Shown here: in pieces, positions 13,226 through 23,297 of the stretch
Position numbering within the stretch: the first letter of the stretch is position 1
Layout of the letters: every line of letters starts with the position of its first letter
Source of the DNA: Marthasterias glacialis
Taxonomy: Eukaryota; Echinodermata; Asteroidea; Forcipulatida; Asteriidae
Length of the DNA: 64,000 bases
Assembly: GCA_911728455.2 (NCBI GenBank)
Contig: OU452228.1
Span: forward strand, 13,096,104-13,160,103
Direction: 5' to 3'
Position numbers and translations under genes: made by a program
Notes under the pieces: generated by a model
The model's input: only the letters and a program-made list of their open reading frames with translations
Databases searched by the model: none
Told to the model about the DNA's origin: nothing

Positions 13226-13485
13226 ACACTCTAACAACCCCCGGGTCAGAATTGACCCAAATCCGGGTCACAGGGGAGCCTGACCCATTTTGGGGTCATA
13301 TTCTGCTGGGTCAGTATGACCCGGACTCTGTATCAAACTGACCCCAAAACTGTGTCAAACTGACGCAGAATCCGAGTCGAAATCCAACCTGTTTACCAGT
13401 CTCCGGGTCAACCTGACCCGGAAATAGGTCAGGCCCCCTGGAACCCGGAATCCGGGTCAAATTTGACCGGGAAGTTTTAGAGTGT
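13226..13485. mobile_element. MITE with ACACTCTAA...CCCGGGTCAA termini
   Basis: The 260-bp unit begins ACACTCTAACAACCCCCGGG and ends as its imperfect reverse complement, finishing AGAGTGT at 13479-13485. The interior is a run of GGGTCA and TGACCC half-sites on both strands, so the whole unit is internally repetitive and self-complementary. It has no open frame of note. This class of short element is familiar from marine invertebrate genomes. No clear target-site duplication is visible. Confidence 0.6.
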
Positions 13486-14147
13486 AGTTGTATTAATCAG
13501 CCCTTAAAAATTTCTTTCTTTAACATGCAATGCAAATGCTGAAAAAATATTAACAATATTAGAGCAGATGTAATAACTGCATCGGTCATCATGATTATTA
13601 ATTTTACTTTTACCATCTGCCCTAAAATGCCAGTGGGCGGAGGTTCAAATCCCATCGAGTAGTAGTGGCGTGACCTTTTATCAGCGCGTTTACTTACCAT
13701 CTCGTTTACTGTTTCGTAATGATAGTCTGACGTAGTGGTAAACAGTACATTGTCTGCGTGTAAATAGAAAAATAGTTTTAAACATTGAGTATTAATACTA
13801 TTAATTCTATTCCGGTAATTTGTAATTTCAAAAATCTAGATTTCAAATGCCCTTCCTCACCCCACCCCCACCCCACCCCACACCTTCACTCCCCAGTGCA
13901 CGATTTCATATTCATCACGAATGTATTTAGACTCCGGGGTGGGTTGCAATGCTAAAATTGTCTATTAATATGAACAGTTCATTCTGATTACTTTGGTTTT
14001 GTTTTTTACATTTTTGTATATTATATCCAAGTGTCTGCAAAAATAACATAGAGCTAAAAGTAAAAGCAAAAATAATGACTCTCCCTATTGATAGTTTTGA
14101 TTGTCTTTACTGGGGGAAAACTGCCCACGACGGTCAAAACTGGACAT

Positions 14148-14180
<33 letters not shown>

Positions 14181-16100
14181 CTCGCTAAATTTTTAACTAT
14201 CAGCAGATTCTGGTATACGATGTGGTTTCTGCGGTTTCAAAATCTAAACGAAAATTTGTCCAGCGATTATCGTTTGATTGGCCCATTGCGGACCTTGCAA
14301 ACCCCAAGGGAAAATACTAGATTATTATTATATTATGTTAGTTTCGCTTGATTACTCCTGGTGTTACGGGGGGGGGGAGAGAAAAAAAATCAGCCATGAT
14401 TGTGGCTTTCTTTCATTTCCGGCGCGTGCTTTTCCGGACAAACCAAACAATATAAAACAAACATATACAGAGTGTTTGTGCAAACACCAGTTTATTTACA
14501 AGGTGAAATGAGAGAAATTGTTTTTCTAATTTTTTAATTTGTTTGTAAACACGCAGTGACTGCGCAGCTCGCATGAAGTACACGTTTATTGTGTCATGCG
14601 TGTATCGAATCCCGGTCGAGCGTGGGGGTCACGTGCCCACGTTCATGAATCTTAATGAGCACATCTGTTATTTTGTGTCGCGTCGTTTTACGTGGACGTG
14701 TTACCACGCTCTATGGCAAGTGAAGGGAAAAAAGAAGTGAAAACGGCGTAAAATATTTGGTGAGGCAAAGTTCTCCTAATGTGTAACGTGGGGAGTTGGG
14801 GGTAAATACGCATGATGCCCTCCCAGATAAAGATCAGCCACAATCTCAAATCTGCTCAGGACAAAACAAAATCCATCCAATCATGGACAGAGCGGTTGCT
14901 GGTTATCACGCTCGGAGGCGCGACCTTCAGGACTGTCCAACCGAGTCATTGTCCGTGGTGACCGGGGGTTGGTTCTTGACGAAGCGACCCTTCCTTCCAC
15001 GCTTCGGTCGTACCGTACCTACCGAATGCTTTACCATAACGGCGGAGGTAGGCCGCCGCTAGCCCACACCATTTGTCCAACGACATCGTAATCACAATCA
15101 TATAAATCACAATGCACGAATTCCATCAGATTTTTCCCCTCCGTGTATTTTTTTTTCCCGAAAGAGGGCACTTTCTTTCGCCCAACATAAACTCATTATA
15201 TATCGCTCACACGTCAAAAATGGCAGTCAACTTCAGCTGAAAGATTCTGCACATTGAGTGAATCGCTGAAGCGTTGCATGCAGCGTACAAACCCCCTTCA
15301 TAGCATGACTTGAATATTAGAGCACGATAGAAAGACCATAATGTCACATAATGTCGACGTGCGAAATTCAATTCTGTTCGGGCATACGATATTAGTTTGG
15401 AAAAGCCCCCCGGTGCGGTAGTTATTGTGCCGCCTCCACCCCCTTGCGTGTGCCCGTGTATGTACCTACACGCACGGTACCCATGCCTTCCACTCCCACT
15501 CGTATCAGACTATACGATGTTCTCATGTTCGTTTTCATTTCACGGCTGGTGAAGTCTCTGGGATCGGTAATGATATTTCCCTCATTTCATACGGACGAAA
15601 GGCGAGACACACTCCTCTTATGCACGGCCCCCTTTATTAATTTATGCAGCGATCTTCGTCAGATCCCCTGAACCGAAATGAAGGTTACATTGCTGATTAT
15701 CAAAATATAAAAGGGAACCTGGCTTTATTTTGTCAAGACCCGATCCTCTGTGGCCGGAAGTGTTATAACATTTGAAAATTAATAAATGATGACCGCGAGT
15801 CCTTAATGCTGGATTGCACTCATTATCAACAGTGTAAAATCAAATTTGTAATGACGTTCAGCTCCACAACAAAATAAAGTACATAGTCTCGTGAATAAAA
15901 GATGTAAATTGATTAATATAGTGGGTTTTTTTTCTGTTCGTGTTCCATTGATCTGCGAATGACTTGATGAATTATTGTCAACCAAAACATTCAGAAATAA
16001 CGATATTTAAAAATTAATTCCTGTAAAAAGATCTATTATAACAGTGTGGACAAGTAACTTTTGTTATAATATAATTTAATACTTATAATGCGCTGTTAGG
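13486..16100. other. Non-coding stretch with one B-box-like site and a poly-T tract
   Basis: GGTTCAAATCCC near 13632 is a Pol III B-box match and may mark an old SINE tail. A T tract of about 29 nt lies at 14150-14178. No gene is recognised. The 15000-15680 part is less AT-rich, but its open frames are short and unrecognised. Confidence 0.35.
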
Positions 16101-16450
16101 ACCAGTTTCATAAACCCTGTAAGCAAGATACGGTGCTTAGCAAGTTTTTTCCTGCAAGCCCAAATTAGTAGGGAACCAGTTACAAACAGTACACGTTACA
16201 TGGTATTTCTGGTGGTAACCTATATCTGCTAAGCAATACTGCTCTGCGCTAAGCATTTGTTGGGTGGTCCCAGGACCCAAAAGCATCTTAAGAACAACAA
16301 ATGGCTAAGCACAGAGCAACTCTTGCATACCTGCTGAAAGTAACCAGCCAAAACACCTTGCCATGTGTGCTGATTCTAACTGGTTGCCAGCTTATTTTTT
16401 GCAAAAATGTGGAAAGCAATATTTTTTGCAGAAGCCGCTCTCATAAAACA
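16101..16450. mobile_element. Foldback repeat of the ACCAGTTTCATAAA / TGCTTAGCAA type
   Basis: The unit starts ACCAGTTTCATAAACCCTG and contains TGCTTAGCAA and CTGCTAAGCA. It ends CTCTCATAAAACA, a weak reverse complement of its start. Internal halves repeat TAAGCA on both strands. I recognise this as an abundant asteroid and holothurian foldback family of about 250-350 bp. A fragment with the same first 13 bases after GG lies at 44764-44800. It has no coding capacity. Confidence 0.5.
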
Positions 16451-16674
16451 AAGCCAAGATTATAACACTTATTTACTCCATTTTTTTGCCGATTTGACCA
16501 AAATTTTAGATTTCAAATTTTGAATAGCTATTTTAAAAATTCGAAAAATTTATAAGCTTGAATTTAAAGTATTGCACGAAAAAAAATCTCCGGTGATAAG
16601 TGTTAGTTAGATAAAAACAAAAACATGAATTATTGTCGGGATCTCGACATTAAATCATCAGCCATGTACAATTT

Positions 16675-16978
16675 TGCATGGGTTGGGTCGTGTCGGGTTG
16701 GGTTGGGTTATTAGGTTGGGATGGGATGGGTTGAGTTGGGTTAGGTTGGGTTGGGTTGGGTTGGGTTGGGTTGGGTTGGGTTAGGTTGGGTTGGGTTGGG
16801 TTGGGTTGGGTTGGGTTGGGTTATTAGGTTGGGATGGGATGGGTTGAGTTGGGTTGGGTTGGGTTAGGTTGGGTTGGGTTGAGTTGGGTTGGGTTGGGTT
16901 AGGTTTGGTTGGGTTGGGTTGGGTTGGGTGGGAGGGGTTGGGTTGGGTGGGTGGGTGGGGTTGGTTTGGTTGGGTTTA
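16675..16978 (+). repeat. (TTGGG)n pentanucleotide array with TTAGG variants
   Basis: About 300 bp of tandem TTGGG on the plus strand, interrupted by TTAGGTTGGG, GAGTTGGG and GGATGGGATGGG variants. A 30-40-bp higher-order block containing TTATTAGGTTGGGATGGGAT recurs (near 16708 and 16822), showing duplication of the interrupted array. The unit is not the TTAGGG telomere repeat of echinoderms. Confidence 0.9.
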
Positions 16979-16984
16979 TTCTCC

Positions 16985-18571
16985 ACTCACATAGTATCTT
17001 ACATAGCAGATGAGGGAAGAACAATGAGCGGGGGCTTTGGAAACCAATGGGGCTTGTGTTGATGACCCCTTGTAGATTTCAATGGTGGGGTGGAAATACA
17101 AGTCAAATAGGACTGTAACTAGAACAAATCTAATGACAGAAGATTTAAACAAAAGGGAGACAGGTTGAACAGGGACGATGTTAAGATGACATTTCGGATT
17201 CTACGATTGGCAATAATCTACGCGATGGTGAGAAATACTAACCGTAAGGTCCTTATAATGTTTGTTTGGAAGCCTTTTCATTCTCATTTTGTGAATTTTT
17301 TTATTCACAAATAAATTTGATTTTTCCAAGTTTTTTAATTTTCCAAAACGACCTATAAATACCTCTCACCAGTGAATTTATAAAAAAATATATATGAGCT
17401 ACATTTTGAAGCGCCCTCACCGTCAGACAACCACATACCACTTTATTCTTGAAATTTTCTTAACTCATCCGCGGGACCCTAATGCGGCAATTTCGGCGTG
17501 TGTGTCACGAAATCCATCATTGCATTAAAAGACACAAACGCCCGGGTAGCATTTCTTCCCGAGAGAAAAAAAAGAGTGAGAGAAAAGCCGGCCTTTTTGT
17601 TCCCGAAAATGGAACAAAATGAAAGGCCTGGGGGGGACAGAGGTCAGATTTCAGTGTTTTCCCATTGAGAAGGGACAAAGCTGGGTCTAACCTTATGAGC
17701 TTTATTCATGTGATGGGGACCCATGTAGGGCGACGTATGTTGCACCAGGTTAACTTTCTACTTTCGGCAATGCGCCCATCACTTGATATTTTCTGATCAA
17801 AGCTTGCACCAAACACACAAGAAAAACAGTGGGGCTACAACAAAAGACAACTGATATTGTTCAAGCCGGGGTGGGGATTGGGTTCAGACCTCGTCTCATT
17901 GCGCATTTGGTAGGTTTTAATGGTCACCTTTTCGGATGAGCTTAAAAATAAGCTTTGAGTGGTTTGCTATTTGGTGTCATCCACGGTTAGCAATACGATT
18001 ATTATTTGTTCAAACATCACATGGGCACAGGCCCTGCACAAACATAACAGGGCCGAATTTCAGCTGTGGGGGGGGGGGTATGGTACATAATTGGTAGTGA
18101 ATGTGGCAGGTTTTTAATCTTTCCTTTTAGCGTTTTTTTACACCAGTAATAACGTGTCATGATGGGAAATAGCTCCGTCTGAGATACTACGGTGTTCGAT
18201 AAAATTACCCCCAAACCCAGACTTTTGTTTCGATGTGTCCCCTGGGTGCCCCAAGTGAAATCTGGACTTTTTAGATTTAAAATTACTAGAAAAAAGTGGT
18301 AATTTTATACGCTTTGATGTAGCAATTTGAATGATTTTAAAACTAGTTTTTTATGTGCACGCAGAAAATGTATTTGTTTTTACCTCCACGTCAGATTATC
18401 TTATAAAACAGTTAACGGCATAACAAGAGCGCAAATGGGTTTGTTTAGGGAAAGGTGCAAACGGAAACTACCGGTAAACAGTTTTAATTGGCCAAAATTG
18501 CCCCCTCCCCCTCCCCCTGGGACAAATGGTGCGCCCCAAATCACTTTGGTAATGCTGACAACTCATCTTGT
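16985..18571. other. Non-coding stretch, no repeat recognised
   Basis: No gene. TGATCAAAGCTT at 17794-17805 repeats the 12-mer seen at 4493-4504. The G-rich runs near 17630 and 18068 are simple sequence. Confidence 0.4.
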
Positions 18572-18579
18572 TTTGTGAA

Positions 18580-18901
18580 CAGCGGTGGCGCTACGTGGGA
18601 GGGGGGGGGGCATTTGCCCCAGTTACTTTCTTTGCCCCCCCCCGAAAAAAAGCTGCCCCCCCCCCATTCCCACCTCAATTTTCCCCCGATGGCCGAAATT
18701 GAATTTTACCCCCAAACCTTTTCACCCACATCAATGCATTTCTGTTCACACTGTAGATAATAAACTGTGCAAGTCCGTCATTGTGGTAGCTCAATACGTT
18801 TTCAACAGCACAAAGTTACATTCAAAAGTCATGTTTGCCCCCCGTAAAATTTAAACTTGCCCCTCCCCACCCCCAGATTAACTGGTCTGGTGCCGCCGCT
18901 G
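18580..18901. mobile_element. Non-autonomous hAT-type element with 8-bp target duplication
   Basis: The element starts CAGCGGTGGCGC and ends GGTGCCGCCGCTG, imperfect terminal inverted repeats of about 13 bp. It is flanked on both sides by the exact octamer TTTGTGAA (18572-18579 and 18902-18909). An 8-bp duplication with CAGNGGYGG-like ends is typical of the hAT superfamily. At 322 bp, with a C-rich interior and no transposase frame, it is a MITE. The intact duplication suggests a fairly recent insertion. Open frames inside it are by-products of the C-tracts. Confidence 0.8.
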
Positions 18902-18909
18902 TTTGTGAA

Positions 18910-21601
18910 AGTGAGCCCTGCTCCTTTTAACAGAAACTATTGCTTTTGCTGGTAAGACAAATTGTAGTTGGTAGTTGGGTTGGTACCTTGAGCTGCTTTA
19001 AGCTTTGTAGTCAATGTTTTACTTAAGCATCTCTATGACATTTAGCTGCCAAAAATGCAAGTGGTCTTTTTAGGATAGGTTTGAAGTTAAGCGTCGTTTC
19101 TTTGCAATGTGTGAGTTTAAATGGTGACGGCTAGTGAACTCCCCCACCCCCCCCCCCCCAGTTTTCTGTATTAAGGCTAATCTATTTGGGATTCCTTATT
19201 TTGTTTGAGGTGGGGTTTTTTCTCGTAAAATACGGAAACTTACAGTGTCCATCTGCATTTCCATGTTTCTGGGCTAAATTATCGAATAGAAACATGTCAA
19301 ACTTAGATAATTAAGATGTGATTCTGAATCCTCATGCCATAAATAAGGACATCTTTCAGATTTGATGGTGTCTTCCAAGATATAAAGTCGTGGATCGTGG
19401 AAACAAAGACCTTGGAAAGACTTGTGAGTTTTTGGCGATCACAGCGATCATTGAGAACACAGTGACAAAAAGACAACTTACGTTTTGCATGAATTTAAGT
19501 CAAATCAAGGGTTGATTAGATCGTCATCCGATTAATGTTTGCTCTTTGTGAATGCTCCTTTTCACATTTTAAAGGATTATTCAGGGGTTCATCTAGAGAC
19601 GGAGTTGTACATTTACTTTATTTCTTCATGGTAGAACAAGTACTGTCATGGTTTAGTACTCTTACTGTTACTCTACGCCCCCCCCCCCCTCCCTCGCCAG
19701 GAGCGATTTTTTCCCCCAAAAGACACAGTATAAACATAGAGCGAGGGTATTGAGGTGTTTGCGCATGCGTTGTACGTTTGTCTTTCTCATTATTTACAGA
19801 GAAATGTATATAACGTTATTAAACCTGTCGTTGTAGTCGAGATTTTTCCGTGACATAGGTCGATAATCTTATGCTTTGCGAGAATCAGATATCCAGTTCA
19901 GATCCTGAGCCGCTGTTTGTTTTCTTTTTATCGTGTTGTGGTCCGGCTTTTTTTTTTCCCAGAGTCTTTTTTTCACTTCATCCAGAGCAACATTTTAAAA
20001 AGACGCACAAATCTGTCAACCTCATCCCCTTGGTGCAGTGTAGTCTTTTCAACCCCGGCCCAACGTCTACAATGCCACTAGAAAACCTGTGAACATTTTC
20101 ATTTACATACGTCTCAAAATAGAATTAGCAAAATTGTAAAGTATCCGAGGATTTTTATCGATATTATATTATTATCCTCTCCTAGAAAAGTACAAAAATT
20201 GACCTTTATTTGCAGACTTTTTAAATAATTCTGTTCGTTATAATTAATAAGCGAAAAAGATCATAAGGTGAAGGAAGCGACCCTCGAAGGAGTGTGTCTT
20301 GAGTTTTTGAGAATGCTTTCCGGAAAAATGAAATGGGAAGCAAACGTGTATGTTGCACCAGAAGGCTAACGACTAGCCAACGGTTTGCCTTTATCAAAAC
20401 CTGCGTCGTGCATCATTGAATTCCTATCCACAATACCTCACCCAGATAAAATGATTATTAAAAACAACATAATGACTTCTTCGCTTCTTGGACTTCCGAT
20501 TTTCAGAATATGAAACTTTTTTAATTGACTGGTAGTCGTGGAGTACCGAGGTGATAACAATGCCATTCTGTGTCATTAATCAATGCAGAGTGGATGGAGT
20601 CAAGTGTAGTTGTCGGAACCACCAGTCTTATAGTAGTGCTGTATGGTGGAAACACAAGTATGCAACCATTGTTGATGAAACGTCATAATTAAAATAAAAG
20701 TTGAGTACGCCCCCAACGATACTCGGGCGCTTACATACTTGTTGACGTTGCTGCCTGTGGCTAAATACACAATGGCAGACAACTGCGGCATCTAAAGTCC
20801 TGCTTTTGGGGACGGGACATTTTTCTTTTGATTAATCGAGTAGTGGATCGACGTATATTAATACAATTTTGTTTTGTTTCGAAGCTCAATCAAGGGGATT
20901 GTTGGTGCTCGATGTAACCTCCACCAGTTTGACAGGATGTTTATTTACTTGGCCTAAATACGTCAAGAGAGTGGATCCGGTGGGCTGGCTCTAAGCACTG
21001 CTTGTATTGGTGGCAGTTTTGTCTAAGACATACATTGTATTGGAAACAGTGATTAATGCGTGCTATACGATGACAACATTAATAGAGACCATGGGAATGA
21101 CTGAATTATCGAAGCATAAGGGACACGTGCCTTTGGAAAGCCTTCTCAAAGATTTGTGGACTTCACTTTGCGCAAGCCCCGTTTCCCCCCACTGGAGCTT
21201 TCAAAGAAAAGAAAAGAGGGGGAAAAGTCGGAACACACAGCTCCTCTTTTTGTTCTTAGTGGTTACGAACGATCCCCACTCACGAATCTTAGCTTAAATA
21301 GAGTTCAGTGTTGCATTTTAATAACATTTGTATACATGTTTGTATAAATAATGGTGTCTGGTTTGTTGAGTATCATAACTTGGCACAAACCTAGACATGG
21401 AATATGTTCCCAATCAGCCCGTCCCCTCCCAGATAAGGCTCGTCCAGTCTTTAGTTTTCCAGCTGGAAAAAACTCACTAAGGCATCCTTCAGACTAGGAA
21501 CTCAGACATTAACCCGCCAAAATCAAGTACTACACAAAAAGAAAAAACACCCACGGTATTTCAATGCGATTCAATTAGATTATTATGAGAGGTTGCACAA
21601 A
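18910..21601. other. Non-coding stretch, nothing recognised
   Basis: No gene and no clear repeat other than C-tracts near 19145 and 19680. Confidence 0.4.
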
Positions 21602-21741
21602 CAATGAGAGACACTAGGTGGCAGCAGCCCTTACCAGGTGATCAATTATTGTTCTCTCAATACGCGCATGCTCAGAACTACGCAAACAATGGAAATTTAC
21701 CTGGTCTGCTGCCACCTAGCGTTCCAAAGTCTCCCATTGAG
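21602..21741. repeat. Inverted repeat carrying two facing CTCF-type motifs
   Basis: CTAGGTGGCAGCAG (21614-21627) recurs exactly as its reverse complement at 21706-21719. The similarity continues outwards (CAATGAGAG against CTCCCATTG) and inwards (ACCAGGT near 21633, ACCTGGT near 21700). The unit is about 140 bp, probably a foldback MITE. Each arm matches the CTCF core pattern, and the two face each other. Confidence 0.6.
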
Positions 21742-21800
21742 TGTTCATGTCACAGCACTCATTTTCATCCCTAGACAAGTGGTCCTTCTTCAGCATCTAA

Positions 21801-21923
21801 GGCCGTGCCCGAATTGGCGGCTGCGGCTACGGCTGGACCGCCGCGTCATCATGCGTTGAAGTATAGGAGACGTCCTTAGCAACAGTGGTAGCCGTAGCCG
21901 TAGCCGCTAATTCGGATACGGCC
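21801..21923. mobile_element. GGCCGTGTCCGAATTGGCGG-type MITE, copy 1
   Basis: Starts GGCCGTGCCCGAATTGGCGG and ends with the imperfect reverse complement GCTAATTCGGATACGGCC. The arms contain GGCTACGGCT runs and the centre reads GCCGCGTCATCATGCG, then TATAGGAGACGTCCTTAGCA. It aligns along its whole length to the minus-strand reading of 59905-60036. It is about 123 bp with no coding capacity. Confidence 0.75.
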
Positions 21924-23243
21924 TCACATTGTTGGTTCCTGGGTTTGAATCTGACATCGGCCTTGTGCTTAATTTAATAGAGTTCCGATCCCAACCTTTA
22001 ACACGCGCATGATTATAACCTTTAATTTTCCTCTTACATTTTGATCAACCTGAAGATTTCTTTGTAGTTTTCGTTTATCTTGCTTTTTCAGAACAATATG
22101 AGCAAAAACAATTTTTTCCCTTTCATTACTGGACAGACAAAGTGACGATAGAGTCTGTAAAGCTTGCTTGCGTGGGATCATGTTATACGATATATATTTT
22201 TTAATATTTTGTAAGCAAATCCATTTTAATAATATATTTAATTATATTTTTATTGTTGTACACATCTTCCGATGACAGTTTTATGCACTTATTTCCTTGC
22301 CAGCCCCTTTTTATTCATTTAAAATTTAAACAAAAATCAATCAATCAATATTAGGCTTCACTGAATCAAAAAACCCATGAATTGTCTTAAGAGACAACAT
22401 CCAAAGGGTTCCGTCATTGTAGCCTTCTTGCCGTATTTGCCTCGTGACGACTCGGTTAACTTCTCAATCGCCTTTAACGACCTCTGTGACAGAATCTGAA
22501 GTGCCCTCTGGCAATATTTTTTTGTCAGCAAAACAACCGATTTCGATAAGCATTACACAATTGGGTCTTTCCTCCAGCTTCAGGCCATGTCAACGGCTTG
22601 AGGCTCGATGCGAAAAAAACCTCTGGCGGGGCCGAAGTCGGAGCCAACGAAAATGTCCTTGAAAATGACCTGGAATATTGTTTTCATTTTGCTGAATGTG
22701 TTTGAAAGACCAACTCTTTGGTTTCCAAACTAAGATATTTTTGACGCAACATTTTTCCGTTCCAGAGCAAGATATCTGGAATTAACCCATGGTTTAGATA
22801 GGAGTCTGTTAGAAGATTACTTGTATTCCCAAATGGTTATCCATGTCATGGTGAGTCAATATCCAGACCAAATCTCTACATTAAGGACAGCTTGTATTTC
22901 TGGGTATCACACACCTTGTGAGAACAGTTCCTGGATCAATAGAGAGTTTTCTTTACGACTTCTTCATGCAAAGGGGGGGCCTTGGAATGCAGTATAGCAT
23001 CATTGGCTGCTGAAGGTTTTAGGCTTCCATCAACTGTTTTCAACTTACGCCGGATGCTTACCTCAAAATTTGAGTGGTTTATTACAAGGTGCTGACATTT
23101 CGGCAAAAATATTCCCTTCTTTTTTTCCAATTGCATCTCACTTTATTGTTAAATGTCACTAAATTTGATGCAACTTGCCGGTTAATTTGTATCTTCTTGC
23201 GCCGTTTTACGTGTACTGAGCAGCACAATCAATACTTGAAACA
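21924..23243. other. Non-coding stretch with a B-box-like site
   Basis: GGTTTGAATCTGACATC near 21939 looks like the B box of a tRNA-derived SINE directly after the MITE. The remainder is AT-rich with no gene recognised. Confidence 0.35.
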
Positions 23244-23297
23244 GGCGCCACCTATCGAGGGAGACAAACTTCCTATTCCTCATCGGTAGGTGGCGCT
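23244..23297. repeat. Short inverted repeat with two back-to-back CTCF-type motifs
   Basis: GCGCCACCTA (23245-23254) and its exact reverse complement TAGGTGGCGC (23287-23296) are separated by 32 bp. Both are matches to the TAGGTGGCGC core bound by CTCF, in divergent orientation. Whether this is a regulatory pair or the remnant of a foldback element cannot be told. Confidence 0.5.

Noticed and set aside
13612-13680. Functional tRNA gene around GGTTCAAATCCC
   Set aside because: No matching A box or stems. At best a SINE remnant.
16675-16978. Telomere sequence
   Set aside because: The unit is TTGGG, not TTAGGG, and unique DNA continues on both sides.
18327-18854. Pro-rich plus-strand frames
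   Set aside because: They arise from C-tracts in and next to the hAT-type MITE.
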